Shown here: piece after piece, positions 25,501 through 40,800 of the stretch
Layout: each line of letters opens with the position of its first letter
Numbering within the stretch: position 1 is the first letter of the stretch
Origin: Hoplostethus atlanticus
Taxonomy: Eukaryota > Chordata > Actinopteri > Trachichthyiformes > Trachichthyidae
Assembly: GCA_034670405.1 (NCBI GenBank)
Contig: JAXDDX010000007.1
Coordinates: forward strand, 4,566,501 to 4,630,500
DNA length: 64,000 bases
Direction: 5' to 3'
The notes under the pieces: generated by a model
The model's input: only the letters and a program-made list of their open reading frames with translations
Databases searched by the model: none
Told to the model about the DNA's origin: nothing
Translations under genes and position numbers: made by a program

Positions 25501-28166
25501 TTCGGTCACAAAGGAACTAAAAGCTGTAAATAGTTAAAGCAGCCACAGCAACAATATTCCTTGCAGTGGCACCGCGTGCATAGAATTAAATTAGAAATAT
25601 GGTGGTTTTAGATTTTAGACGTTTGAGATTAAACCATAACTCCAAATTAAGAGCACCCTTAGCACCCCAATTCTTTAAAACGTTTTTTTTTTTCATAAGT
25701 AACTCCTGCTGAAAACAACTGTTGACTGTGAAAATGAGCCTAAAGGCCTGGGCTCTGTCATTTGGCAACATGTTGCAATAAGCTGCTGCAAATCATAGCC
25801 AACACTCTTAAATGCTAACGTTAAGTTTTCCTGACTAAAATACATTTTGGCAAGTTGTTAGTCGCATATATTTTCCTGCATGTGATTCACAAGTTTCCTT
25901 CAACTGAACAGTGAGCAATCAATCAAAATTGAAAGCTGCACTTGTGCTGGCAGACTTTTGTCAAGTTACACACTCATAGCTCTAAGTCAAGGTATAGTAA
26001 AAAACAGTTTTCTATAGAATAATGCAATTGGCTTTGATTCAGACACTCACTTGGGCATCAAATTCAAGGACTTTTAAATGATTTTCTTGTTTGGTGAAAT
26101 TCAAAGACGCAAAATCTTATGAAGTCAAGAAATTCTGATGACAATAATTTTAAAACTTCTACTTTATCAACACAAACATCCATCATAGGCTTTTTCTCAA
26201 GATGTGAATTGCTGATCCTAAGACGGAGAGCAGTGCAGAGAGCTGAGGCATATTGATGAACTTGGGTGTATTATTATTTTTTTTTTTAAACAAGTATTTT
26301 GAAGGCTATCCATTCATTTTCACAAACTTTCAAGGGTCATTTCCCACCAATCCACACATTTGCAAGGATTTTCCAGGACCGTGGGAACCCTTCTAGTTTC
26401 TGCATTCTAAAGCTTCTGACAGTAAAAAGGGAGGCAGTCCTTCTAATTCAGGATATGACATTTAGATCTGTCTGAAATGTGGTCTTTGCAGGATTTGTCT
26501 ATATTATTAAATGTCTTCTACCTGTATTTTGGAAATAGGACACATACAGTTGAGTAATTTAAACTTATGAGGTCAAATAAGTGGAAAAACTTTATTTGAA
26601 GTAAAAGTTATGTAGACAGGTGAAGAGATTTCACACTCAAAATATGATGATATGCACTCCATCTGCAGAGAGACAGTTTAAATAGCTTCAAAGGCTGCCT
26701 TTGAAGACAAAAACATTGGTGACAACTCGCATTTATAACATCTCTGAAACCATTTCAGATACGAGTGTGAAATTTTGGCTTTGCTTCCTTCCCCTGCAGG
26801 ACAGGCACACACGCCAACTTCAGAAAAATATATGAGTCGCTCCAGTCTGGAGAATTTCACGCTGGATAATCCAAATTCAATTTCAATAGCACTGCCTTTT
26901 TACCAGAGCCCGATTCTGCAGCAGGTTTCTATGAAATAAGATCCACCAGACTTTGACTGCCTCAGGGAAGAGGGATTATTTACTTATCTTCAATTTGCTT
27001 GTATTTAGTTTATAAAAAGCTTGCTGAGGTAAAGCCTTGTAATGTTAGCTAACATTATTTCTTAAATCTCTCTTCCTATCTAATCTCTCAAATGGAGTGT
27101 TGCACAATAGTGGTCCATTCAGGGGTGGATAGGGTAATCTCGAGAGAGGGCTTAATTTGAGTGGTCCATTTCATCTCACTTCACTGGTGGGCTGTGAATT
27201 GGCATGCTGAACAGGTAGAGTAGACAGTCCTGCCTCAACAACTTCAAATAGTATGCTACAATGACCTAAGAAAAGGCAAAAAAGTTAGGATGCTAGCAGC
27301 ACCAATTTTCTTACCCAGCAGTCATTGAGTAGACAGAAGAGATGGAGTGACAGCAGGGAAGGGGGAGTGAAGAGAGTGGGAGTGAGGGAAAGAGAGAAAG
27401 CATGTGGAGTGAGAATGAGGAGACAGACAGGAAGAGCAGAAAGAGAGAACTGAGAGGGAGGGGGTGGAGATTAGATGAACTATGACCAAGGAACTATGAA
27501 CACTCACTTGGCCAGATGCTTCATAAGCAGCCCCAGGACTTGTCGATTCCTCTCTGGCAGTTTGTGGACCAGGCAGTGGATGGCTTGGATACGAGACTCT
27601 GGACTACCACCCTCTGTTCAAATGCAGAGGCAGCAATGCACATGCATGAAAACTAGATGTATTTCTCTATGTTCCACGGGTGGCGAGAAGCCAACACAGC
27701 TGAGATTGAATACTGCACAGCACAATAAATTGAAAGAGATTTGGGCTTTCACTTTCATCTGACCACACGGTATACACAACACATCATTGGACTGAGGAGT
27801 GCTCTAATCTATGGCTGGTTGTTATGGCTTAGCGTAACGATAACGAACAAACAATAACGATACATGCGGGACTATGAAAAATGAGCAAAGTATTGAGGCA
27901 GTCGAGGCCTATCAGGGTGCATTCATCAGGGGCTATAACCTCCAAGTATAAGGGGTTAACATTAGAGGATGATACATTCCAGGTTAAATAAGTAAGAGGT
28001 GTGATGGTGATATATGGTCTCAAGCCTCCTGGAATTTGGCAGCAGGGACCACTATGCTGGCTGCGGAGATAGCTTTATGTTACTGACGCTACCGTATAAA
28101 AGGGTTGTGTTAAAACCCCCAAGATCATCTCTTAAACATTTCCTCACACATGGGCATCTGACCGCC

Positions 28167-28206
<40 letters not shown>

Positions 28207-31200
28207 ATACCATTACTATGGGAACGACAAGGATTTGAACATGGAAAAAGCTTCTTATGGATGCTGTCATCCATCAAAAAAATATTCATTGCTAATCCAT
28301 TTTTCCCCCCTCGTTATGAGGGCATTGCGAGCGCCTGATAAAAATGTCAACCTGATCCAATTATAGCACTTGTTGTAATAAGATTCAAGTTTGGCTCCTT
28401 TTGAAAACATTTCATACATAAGTAATGTTATGTGGGCGAAAAATGTTGTGTCTTTATGCTGTTTCGAGGTCAGTGGACCATTTGAGGGCATGTAAATTAT
28501 AGCATCTTCATCTGCCTGTTCAAGAAGAGGTAAATGAAAACTTTAAGATAGACAGAAAGATCAGCGAGGTTTCTAGCATGGTTAATAATGTCAAACACAA
28601 CAGTCTCAAAACTGTCAAAAAAGGACATCTCAACTAAAGTCAGTTAAAAGCTCTATGGTCATTTGCTGTGGGTTAACTGCATTTGCAGACAACTTGGAAG
28701 TCAACTACTGATATATTCATACCCCTCTGGAAAAACAGGACAAGACTGTCCTCAGATGGTAGGATTTATTACCACACACATCAGTGAGTGCACAGAGACA
28801 AACTGAGATTTCTAAGACCCGGTTTGTACAAAAATAAGATTCACGACATAGTAGTAAAGATTATAGTCTCTCAGACACAACTGTTGTATGTATTTAAGAC
28901 TAAAGATGAGACAGATACAGGCTAATTAACATTTAAGATGCAAATACACCCAAAATGTTTAGACTATGAATGCTTTACTTATGAAACATGCCCATTATCA
29001 TCCATTTTCCATGAAGCAGAGTTGGTGAAAATCATTTTTACCTTAATTTGCTCGTCCTGAATGCATTATTTCAATAGCTCCAATGCTCAAATGATTTAAT
29101 GAAATATCAATTTCAGACTGATAAATACATTTATTCGCCGTTGTTTTCGTATAGTCTGTACTCAAATTAATTGTTGGCATATTCCCCAGAATTTCCCCCC
29201 AGGGATCAATAAAGTATCTCTCAATCTATCTATCTCTCTATCTATCTATCTATGGCAAGCACAGTGATGGGAAAACTTACTTGCAGGGCTAATGAACTCT
29301 TTGTAAAGTCCATAGGTCATCAATGGCTCAGGAAGGCTCCTTCAGAGAGACAGAGAGAGACAGAGAGGAGAGGGAGAGTTAAACTGAGCAAGGGGGGACA
29401 GAAATAGACGGCACACTGTTTTGTAGGGTCTGCACACAGCAATGATTAATGTGGCCAGGCCAGTGGATGGAATTAGATGGCGCGCACGTTGAGATAACCA
29501 AGTTCATCTGAAGGTACTTTCACACTGCAGCTGGCCCCCAGCCAAGGGTACTTAGCCTCAGAGGAAACCGAGGAGACTGACCCTGCCTTACTCCAGGAGG
29601 CCAGAGAGAAACCAACAGACAAGTCAGAGTAAGACTCTGAGTACGCAATACTATTATGGCAATATAGCACAATAACATAATTGTGAATCATATTTTAGCT
29701 CAGCCCATCAATGTTTAAATAGTACTAAACTGATATGGTAAGTATTTCTTGACAGCAAAAAGCTCTCAGAGTGAGAAAAGGTTCCATGACCCAAAGCCTA
29801 TAACATTAAACTACTTCCTGGAATGGGTCCGGGCTTAAATTCAGCCAACACAGTTCTGAGCAGCCCTTGTCCCCCAACGTGCTGATCAAAATACTTGCTG
29901 ATGATACCAGTCTAGTTACAATGCTTTTACACTGCACTTACCACTTTCAAGGCAACATGGATTTGTGATTTCATTACTGCAAACGTGGCTGACAGATTTA
30001 GATCATACTTTATTAAAATGTAGCTTTTTCAATTTGCACTCTGAGTCTGTCAAATTGAACAATAACACCTTACAGCACAGAACATACTGCACATGCTATA
30101 ATGGTGTAAGTTGAAGAGTGTATAAATACAACTATTATAGCTATATAATATAGCTATTGAAAATTCAACAGGAGACTTCAAACATTCATTTAGCGTGTAA
30201 ATTGAATGCAAGTACGGCTCATTAGTTTCCTGTGAACACACTTATTGTGTTTGCAAGGAAAACAGGTAGAGACCGAGGTTGTATTTCATGTATTTCATGT
30301 ATTTCAGGAAATATAACTTTGCTTTCGTCCAAATAAACAAAGCCAAGTCATTTAAATGGAATTGTTTCAGCTTCTGGTAACCAAATTAAATGCTTAATCT
30401 CTGAACTTCAGCAACAGTAAGTATCAAACTGGAAGGAGTTAGTGAAAGGCTACAACAGGCTACAACAGGCATACTGTAAGCAATCAGACCAGGCTTAAGT
30501 TCCTAAGGAAAACAACCTGACAGACACTTGGCCTAAATTATTAGTGTAACCATTTTATAAAAGACAGACAGCTTACAATGGATGAAATGTTTCATATTCA
30601 ATTCAACAGAGAAGATCTGCCATCTTCATCGAGGAAGAGCCAGAGAGAGATAAATGAACAAAATTCCTCCATTAACTACAGAGGGTGTCTGAATAATTAA
30701 GTTGTACAGGTTAGAAGATGGATCAATGATGCATCCAAATCCAAAAGGGCTTGGATGTCTGTGGAGTAGTTCTCCTGCAGTGGACCCACCCAAGTCAAGT
30801 CCCATTCTCCATTTGACTGCTAAGACAGCCAGAGCAGGATGGTAAATTACATCAATATTGCAAGACAAAATCTGTTCAAGGGCCACATTAGTCAAAATGT
30901 AATACAACCAAATAGGCCCATGTGTCATGTGACACTTTGCGGAGCTTAACTGATCGACGTGTATATGAAATGATTGCTTTGTTAAAATTTGAGCAATATT
31001 TAAGCAATCACATTAACTGTACAATACGGTTATCATCAGTATGAACTGGGTAGAGATGGATGGTTTAAAAGGTGTGTGTGTGTCATTCTTCATATTTCAC
31101 CACATTTATCCTTACCTCAGATACAGCTTCAGTGTACTGGTTAATGTTTTGATGTCCCAATCCTCACAGGTAGACAGATCCACATCGTTGCTCTTCTCAT

Positions 31201-31833
31201 CTGGATGAATGACAAACATGCAACATGAAGCTGACTAGATAGAGACTTGATGTATATAATACAGAGCACCTGCTGACTATTAGTTTTACATTAGTGCAGC
31301 CAACAATTCTGTATGATTTTGTGGGAAGCTTCGAAAGTCCAAATAAGCTAAAATATAAATAACTTGTAATTAGCCATGTGAGGATAAAAGCATTGCTACC
31401 AGCCTTAGGTCGAGTCTAGCCCCAGTGGAAATGGAAGGAAGTTACAGTTTCTGTAGAGGGCTGCTGGTTCTATACTCATTACAAGTTTAATTAATCCCTC
31501 ACTACTCTATCGGCTCCACAGGGACCCCAGGGCTGTGTTGTGGTGAAAATGAAGGGGGATTTAGTCACACCTTAAGTAACCTCTGATGAGTTACAGCGGA
31601 TGTGGAAGCGCAATACTGTATGTGTGTGTCAGTGACGTGTCTGAGTCAGACACAGGTCACCAGAGAAGCTTTAGCGTCGTGGGTGGTAGCTGGTCTGTTA
31701 CCGGGCAATTTATTTATTTGATTTCATCTATATACTACAGCCTGGAGGACTGTGGGTTTCTCTGCTTGCTCTGTCCACAACATGGCCTGTCCAATATCAA
31801 CTGAAAGCAAATGTTTTTGTGGAGAGTTTGCAG

Positions 31834-31872
<39 letters not shown>

Positions 31873-34800
31873 CATGATTAATGGGGTCCACAGTGGCTCT
31901 GTAGTGTGGCCTGGCATAAACAGAGCTTTGATTGTTGAGACTTTGGTTGGGTCAGTTAGGCAAAAACAAGATTGTAGTACAGAGTCTTGGATTAGCATGG
32001 GCGACAAAACTGCTCATCACAAAGCAGCAGCAAGTTCAAAGGACTGCTTTTTTCTTTATTTCCCTAATCAGCTGTTAAAACACAGAAGATCATTCAAACT
32101 TGCTTCACTATGCAATTATATCTATGGGGAAAAAACTGCAGGTCAATAACTACAATAGCCATATTAATAGCCAATTCCAGACTAAGACCACAGACTCCCC
32201 TGCTGCAGACAACAGGCAGAGGTCAGGGATATCAAATGAAAGAATGATGCACTCTAGCCTCATCACTGGGCTAGGGTTTTTGCAATATTCCTTCATATAT
32301 ATATATATATATATATACACACATTTTTGCTCGATATTCAATAGGCGCCACTCTCCATTTCTACTGTAGCATAACGGAAGACTCATTTTCTATCGCAATC
32401 CGCTCTGATTGGACCCTGGCCATGTCAGTGGTTGAGAGATGAAACGAAGGAGGAGGGGGAGGGGGAGGATCTTAAGTCTTTCTTCAGGGTCTAGATCTGG
32501 GTTCACCCACACATAATGCACCATTGTATGCATATAATTTTTGTTAGTGCATGTGTTTGTTCAGAAGTAACAAACTACTACTACTACTACTACTACTATA
32601 ATACACAGTTGTTTAAAATACAGTGACGCTCAGGACAGGCTTAATGGTAATATCCTACATACAGCATGCGCTTGTTAAATAAGCCACCATTTGCAAACAT
32701 TAAAAGATCCAAATATGTCTGTTATACAAGCATATCACGTTTTCACGAGTCAAATAAGCCTTTTCCCTTCATTTACAATAATGTGTGGTATGTCCAGACA
32801 ACAGACAGACACTTCTTGTACCATAAGCAGGCCTAAAAGAAACTTCTTGGAGTGCCGACGCAGAGTGTTAATGGGGTCTAGAGCATGAGTCGGCAGGTTG
32901 GAAGGCTGGAAGGATTTGGAGAGGAAGCGGAGACAGGCTGGCGGCTGCCTGGGTTTGTTGTCATTCTGAACACACAGCTGAAAGCGAGCTGGTGTCTGCT
33001 GGAGACGGCAGGAAACCAGAAAGCAGACAGGGAGTAAAGGAAAGGACAGAGGACAAGCTCTATTGAAAAGGAGGTGAGTGAAAGGGATTCAAGAGAAGTG
33101 AGGTAAAAAGGAGAGGAAATAAATTGAGTGAGTGAGCCAGCCACAGGCAGAAGAGAAGCAGTCTGATTTCTAGCTATACGTTAATGAACAAAAAGCCAAA
33201 AAGTCTCCCTGCAAGGTCAGGGATAGGAGGGACTCTGTAGCCCTGTCTGGTTGTCTGGGGGATATAAACCTGAATGCCAATGAGGCCAGGATACACTCTG
33301 GCACCTGTTGCACTGCGGAGAGTGGGACAGGAGTCTGACTCATAGGCTTATAGTCTTCACTGACTTTAATATCGCCTGAACATCGAATACCGTCCCTTTC
33401 TGAACAACAGCAGTGGCATATAAATTAAACCTGTACTCCAACTTTATTAAAATATTACCATCACTCTTCTAATCCAAATACATTTCCAGAGCACATGAAA
33501 ATAAGGAATGAAAATAATAGCTCACCAATCATTAGTAAGAGAAGCTTCTGGACCTTGGAGCTCACCCCCACCACTCTGTATAGGCCCTGGTCATTGATAC
33601 CTGACAAGAACAACGTTAAACACATTCAACAGCAACAGATGCATGATATGTGACCGTTAGGAAAATCAAGTTCAGTAAGCTCGGTACTCCTCATGTGCAA
33701 TGTTTTGACATGTTGAATAGGAATAGACAATAACTGAAAGAAAAGGAGGGCAAATATGGCAATCTAACAACATTACGGACCGAAGGAAATTCAGGACAAA
33801 TGTATGACTATGCATTATGTACTATCTGAATCGGTCTGTGTTGTCTTTCAACAAGTCTCACTTTTGTCTCATTATTGGAGAAAGTCTGCCCTCTTGTGTG
33901 CAGATAAAGATACTGCTCCCACATTCCCTCCCTCTCACTATCCTCCAATCCAGCAACGTTAAATTCCCCTCAAATGACCTTTTAACACTTTGCCGTGAGC
34001 ATAAGGGACAAGCTTAATTGGCTTTCAAAGTCTAAAGCTCACCTCTCGTCTCTATGGCACTGATGGAGTTCTTCAAAAAAGACAAGCCCACTTCATCCAA
34101 CTGGGCATCAACTGCAGTGAGGAAAACACTTAGGTCGTGATGCATTCTCCCAGTGCTCTCATGAAACTTGTACTTGTTCAACTTGCACCAAAACTTTTGC
34201 AGATTTAAAATTGCAAGTTCATTTTGATCAGATAAAGTCACAATCTGCTACAGTTACAGATACTTACTTCCCCTTTCTTTATAATATGTCCTTTCAAGAT
34301 AATCTTGTATCTGTTAGAAAAAAAACAACAATTATTTTTCAAAGTTTGAAAGTTTTTCAAAATCATTTAAACGGCTACAAGATGGCGGTTTAATAGCATA
34401 GGGGTTCTTTTAGGCCTCTGTGAGCCAAGTGTGAGTGTTAGGATGATGACAAGGTGTGGTCGGCTGACTCACAGGTTCTTTCCCACCCATGGCCTGCATC
34501 CAGAACTTGTGGTCATCCTCTGACAGGGCTTGCACTGTGAGAACTGTCCCTGGACTGGGAGAGAGAAATACCCCAGTGTCAACATTAGGCTCAGACTGAC
34601 ATTAGAGATGCAGTATCTGACATCTAAGGTACTAGGGCGTGAATATCTATTCCCCATGTCAAAATAAAACGCAGAATGTGCTCTTACAGCAAAGAAAATA
34701 TGATGCTTAGAGCACTTACAAGTTGGGTTCTCAATAACTACAGGTAGTTTCCCATTAGTCATTCCAGTTGGCTTATTACTTGTACAACCTTGTGGGGCCA

Positions 34801-37800
34801 GATGCATATCAAGTTCATTACAGCCAGGGTGGGTGTGCGGACTTCTGACTTCAATGCCAAGTTTAGGGTATTGCTGTTCTATTAATAGCATAGAATAGGG
34901 GCAGAGTTGAGTGACATAATGAGATATCTATTACAGTAGGGCACAGCAGAGCATGACAAATCCCCCCAGCTATGTGTGTGAGGCCAACCCTCCATGACAA
35001 ATCCTCCTGTCCTCTGCCAGTCAAACAGGCATCGAGCTACAAGCCAAATGGTAAACAGCGTGTGTAGAGCTAAAACAGGGGCTGTTACAGATAGATACAT
35101 GGTTAGCAGTAGTTGTGTGTTCAGTGGCAGCTATAGGCAAGACATAGTTTAGATTGCATTTCAGCAAGATTCACTTTTCAAGAAGCTGTGTCAGGTCTGA
35201 TGTACTGTAAAATATCTGCGTCAACAACCAGAATATCAATAGAGGGTGTTTGAGTAGTAGCAGTGAACAGTGGTAGGCGGTGATGTACCGATCTGTTATA
35301 TCGAGCTCTAAGCAGAACCTCCTGTCCAACACGTCTGTTGTTTTGCGGACACAGGATTTGAGAATGACAGACTCGGTCTCAACCTGAAAAAAAGAGAAAG
35401 CTACAAGATTACACGGTTAAGGTGTTTGAGGTTTGATGTTATGCAAGTTCTGCGGCATTAATATCACACTGTGTATTACGTGGTTACTCACAATCTTCCC
35501 ACCAGATCTGTGGTCAAAGGTCGCCATGTGCAGAATCTTCTGCTCATTGACAAACGTGCAGTAGCGTTTAACCCAACTTGAACCAAAAGGAGGTGGCCCT
35601 ACAAAAATCAGGCGCAGATTAATGCTAATAATCATCAGTAGTTTGTGCATAACAGTTATTGCTTACCAAAACAAGACAAAAGTAACGTTCTGGCTAAATA
35701 CTAGCACATCAGCAGGAAGAAGCCCAAAGTATTTCAAACTAATATGAAACTCCAGGCTCAAACAGATCATTCATATTCTCACACCCACACCATAGAAGAT
35801 CTTACGTTTCTCCTGTACATAGAGGTAGCCTTCGCTGCTGATAGGGCTGGTCTGCCTGTACTCCTGGGGAGCCTCCCTGATCCTCTTCATCAGCTCATGC
35901 ACCTCCGATCGCGTGCCCTCGAACCGACTCCTTGTCTGGGAGGGAAGTGAAACAGGGCTAAGACTGAGCATAAGGCATTGCAGAATATGAGAAACTGAAT
36001 ATATGCGATTTTTGCAAGTCCTACTATAAACCTTATCATGTACCAGATTTCCTGTTTTGGGTATAACAGCATACATTTGTTTTTCGTATGGCGAGAATTG
36101 TTCTTTGCCAGCTCTATAGATTAGTGTAAAGAAAAATAAATACAAATAAAAATGAATTAAATGCTTTCTTACATTCTGAATATTGATCTGCAGTGCTCTC
36201 TTATAGTGGTCAAAGTCTTTGGCCAGCTCAAAGCCCTTGGTGATAAAACGTGAAGACCGTCTGAAAGAAGGCCAGCATCTAAAGAAGATCAAAAGACAGG
36301 AAGAAATGGATAAATGTACGTATATCTCTGGACCATCACTAAAAGCTCTTGAGGGAACAACAGAAAGAGAAACTCTCAGTGAAACACAATTACATTATGA
36401 CAGGCTATGATGGGAACGGTTAGGTACTTCCTGAGAAAACAGAAACCCCCTATATTCCCCCGTGGTTTCATTATAATGCAGTGTAATCAGCCACGTCAGC
36501 GCTGACCTTCCATTCAAGTAGGTCATAGGTTCACTCACCTGGTTCCACACACTCAAACTTCTTCCTCTCTTGGATCTCCTGCAGTTTGCACACATAATCC
36601 AGTGAGTCCTCCTGAAAGTGCTGCCTCATGGCTTCCACCTGGCTGTCTGCCTGAAGAGGGAGGGGACACACACTGCATGATGATTACAGTCATAGGCATT
36701 GGAAGCAAAGAAGAAATAGTCTGGCCTTTGTGATACAGTGCAATATGGAACCTAGGGAGGGAGCTGGCTAGGATTACTGGCTGATATCCTGGTCCACTAA
36801 ATCGCCACTAGTGATTTTTAAAAATCACCCGGAAACAAGTGAGATGAAAGTTTGCATTAGTGATGCCCATAAAATATGCTAGTGTGAGTTGATTTGTAAT
36901 AATTCTTGCAGTGTTGTGAGGACGTTGATAGAGTCCATGACTCTTGTGGCTGTGAATGAATCATTGAGTATATTTATTCAGTTCTGATAGCAATCTGTGT
37001 TGGTAACAGACCCTCAAGTCACAAGAGTCAGGGAGAACAGAACGGCCTGCGGTAAAAATGTCAACAGTTTAAAGTGCCGTCTCTGCTTGGTGTATACAAC
37101 ATGTGGCTAGGCCTTACATGGCTACGTACAACGGCAAAGTATAGAACACAGAAACATTGTTTAGTGGGCAGCTGCCTTATCCTCTGCAATTCAAAATCTT
37201 CCAACTCAGGGCACTGTAGCATGGATTGTTCCACGAACTACAGCTACTGGGGTTGACCTTGGTGGTACAGTAAAACTGAGCATGCATTTCCTTTCCCAAC
37301 TAGCCAGGAAAACTGTAACTGCTAGGCGGGCCTGTGGAAACTCAAACAGTCCAAAAGGCACTGCAGCTAAGCTCATCCCCATGGCACCAAAGCCAAAAGC
37401 CAAAACAGTGGATTCTCAAACTAAACAAATATCCTTTTCCACTCATTTGGCTGTCAAAAGGAGTTTCTATTCTCCATTTTCCATATTGTCTGTCAGAGGG
37501 TTCACTTAAGGAGAAGTACCTCCTGTAGCTGTGGCTCCTTCTTCTTTGCTGACATATTCAAAAGCTTTTCCAAAGAGCTGTAGTACTTCTCTGTTTCCTT
37601 CTCATACTTCTTTCTCTCCGCCTTAAAAAGGTCAGAGTGGAAGCAGATAAGGGGAATAAAACACACATTAGTTTTGCTGACGAAGGAATCAGATCTATGT
37701 GAACATATGATATTGTCAGGTATATGCTGAATAAGGTATTTCTAACAATCATTAGGGTAGATAAACAGATTATAAACAGGCAGACTAGGAGCTGCAAAAC

Positions 37801-40800
37801 AGATAGCATTGTATTGCTATAATGTCAAATAGTGTGAAGGAGCAATGACATGTTATACAGTACCCGTGCTACGCCCAGTTGCTCTTTCCTGAACTTCTCC
37901 ATGGGTTTCATTAAGGTTTCTGTGATGTTTCTCATCTAGACAGAGGTAGAGACACAAGCCATGACTATTCCTTTATCATTGCTTAGCTCAATGGTAAGGC
38001 CATTTAATATTTTATATGCTTTAACATTCCTGTCTTAAGTGTTTGCTGACGCCAGCATGACGTGGCAGCTTGTAAATAGGCTTGGCTATTATTCACAAAA
38101 CTTCATAGCAACATAATGATAGTTAGGATTATACTGACAGCTGGAGATCAGATGTCCATGACCAACCATCTTCATAATCTCCACTCAATCCATCTATTTT
38201 ATGTACAGTAGCTGAATTGTGGTCTTGATCAGACCTCTACAGCCTTCTAGGGGTGCTACTTTTTGGTTGTACTGCTCCCAGACTGGCCTTTATATACTTT
38301 ATGTATAAAGGAAATTAAACATATAATCGTTTCACTAAAAGCATCTTTTTCATGCCATAATGAATTGATAAAGTTTGGATATATTGTTCTCCCTTCCTCC
38401 AGCACTTTTGCTAGGCTGGCTACAGGACATGTCTGTGCCTGCCTGCCTATCCCACCTTCCCTTACTTTGCACTGTGATGTCACGCTACTATGCTGAGCAG
38501 TGCTGTGCTACACAGCACATTTACCATTATGGTCTCAGCCTGGCCCTAGCCTAAGCACAAAACAACTCAGTCAGCTACTGATGATGGACCCACTCTGTAA
38601 CCACAGACCCTGGGTACAGACATTACATGGCAATGATACACCAAGGGGCTGTCTATAGCAAAAAGCACAGACCATGTAAATTCTGCATTACTTTCCAAAA
38701 AAGGAGAATCTTTTGGATTTATGTCTTTAGGAATGGTTAAAACACACACACACACACGCTGATATTGGATGTGCAATTTCTGTGGTTTATAAATGAGCAA
38801 CTTTAACAACTGGGCCTGAAGCAGTAGCTAGGTTGTTTTATAGTGGCATGCTGTATTGTTGTTGACCTTGTTGCCTGTAGTAGCCTATGTCCTGGTATTT
38901 AAAGCTTGGGTGCAATGATGTGGATCTGCAATCCTGTCCCCTCCCCAACCACTCCCAGGTAGGTGCTGTGACAGTGACCCTTAGACAGGCACAAGAGACA
39001 CATGGCAGGTGCTTTTACAACACAATCATTACTTATCCACCCACTAGGGAACCTGTTTACTCTGTCCACTGGCCGCTGTGGCTATAAGTTGGAGAAACTG
39101 ACATACATATTATTTGCGCTTGTTGGGAGTCTCTGGTGGATGTCATGGTGGAGTCAGACATTAACAGACGCAAGTACTGTATATGGACAAGAATACTGTA
39201 GGTGTAGGCTGGTGGAAACACACACACACACACACACACACAGAGCAAGCATACAAACAATTAAGCAATTCAAGCACATACCACCACATGAATGCCTGTA
39301 CACTGACACACACGTGCACACACGCACGTGCAGAACACACACAGACACACAGGTATTTTCTGTGTCTTTTAAGCAGGTCCCAACTGGTTATGCTCACCAT
39401 CAGCTCTCTTTGGTCTTCCAAGTTCTTAAGGAATGAGGCAAACTCTTGCAAAGACTCATCTGAAAAAAAAACACACATCCAAACACAGTAATAAATACCC
39501 ACACACACACAGACACAAATGCACATGCACAGATGCAGCCCACGGAGACATTATGATTATCAGTTGTCCCAACTACAGGTAGAAACCAAAGATTTGGAAA
39601 ATTACATGCTCTTAATTTGGTGGTAGATAAAGAACCCTAAACAAACATTGACAGTACGTGGCTGCGTTGGTAGAAATGAAACTAGTGGTTGGTTATGATC
39701 GTGTGAGAAGGCAAACCCGCACTTACCGATACATTTCTCATCGTCTGTCTTTGCATCTCCAACATACTCAAACTGAAACTCTCCCAGGCACTGGGCAAAC
39801 TTTCTCTGTGCTGTCCCAAGCTCTGAAAGGAGGGTAAAATACACATCTTAAAAACCAGTGTATTTAATGCCTACTACACTTGTACTTTCTGTGGTTATAT
39901 GTTGCCGAACGCTATTGGGTAACAAAGTCTTACTACAGAAAATGTTTATCGTAACCCTTCTCCAAGAAATAGTTTTTTCATTGGTGTAAAGTACATAGGC
40001 TAGGACTAATTGTCATATTTATTATAAAACCGCTGATCTGAGGACCCATTTGCAAAAGCGGACACAGCATTAGTAATGAACGGTTTCTTATTCAACTCTG
40101 ATGGCATGTAGGTATAATACACACACTGAGCAGTTAACCGCTTTGCAAACATCCTGACAGTAGTCTGGTACATCCTGTTGCACATAGTACCCTAGTATAC
40201 TGGCAGGGCAGGTGCCAAACGCTAACCCAGGCAAGAAAAGTGAGTAAAATTGACCTAAATTTAATAACCAATGTGCATGTCACACCCATATAATGAAAGA
40301 ATGGAAATAGCGTGATGCTCCAAATGACATAGACAGCATTGCAAAGGGACTAAATATATGACAGTATACCCTAAAAACAGCAAAAGTAATAAACAAAAGA
40401 ACAGCCTAAGCATTATAATTAACTAAGACTCTCCTGAAAATAGTATGAAAAGATCAACTATTCATTACCTCAAACCTTACAGTAGGTATAAGTTATTATT
40501 AGACATGGCCCATTTCAAAAGAAAATAGGCCTAGGTCTATAAAACAGGCTATAACAAGAAATCAGTTTAACATCATCCATTTAATCCTGGGACTTCAAGG
40601 CAGAATATGCTATGCTATTTGGATGTAAATGTGGATGTATTGCAGTTACTGTTGCCCAAGGAAAGACCCTGTGCATTCAGTAAATATAGCAAGCCCCTAA
40701 CTATTGCGAAGCAGTGCTGAGATTCCCTAAGGTGGGAATCTCTGTCCCAGGGAAGCGTGAGAGAATGTAGCAAGAGTATTTTAAGACTGGGGCTATGAGT

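Larger units (their letters stand above)
27614..29280 (-). other. arhgap10: arhgap10 intron 16
   Basis: Contains a CA microsatellite at 28169-28203, a unique block at about 28270-28410 with homeodomain-like motifs, and a LINE 3' tail at 29185-29253. No exon is seen. Confidence 0.5.
31201..33525 (-). other. arhgap10: arhgap10 intron 14
   Basis: Contains microsatellites (GT at 31836-31870, AT at 32295-32317, CTA at 32575-32598) and a unique block at about 31440-31560 with AAGTTTAATTAATCCC. No exon is seen. Confidence 0.5.

Noticed and set aside
39154-39526. Cys/Val-rich ORFs on the minus strand
   Set aside because: Only the 62-base arhgap10 exon 3 inside is real; the rest is CA microsatellite read-through.
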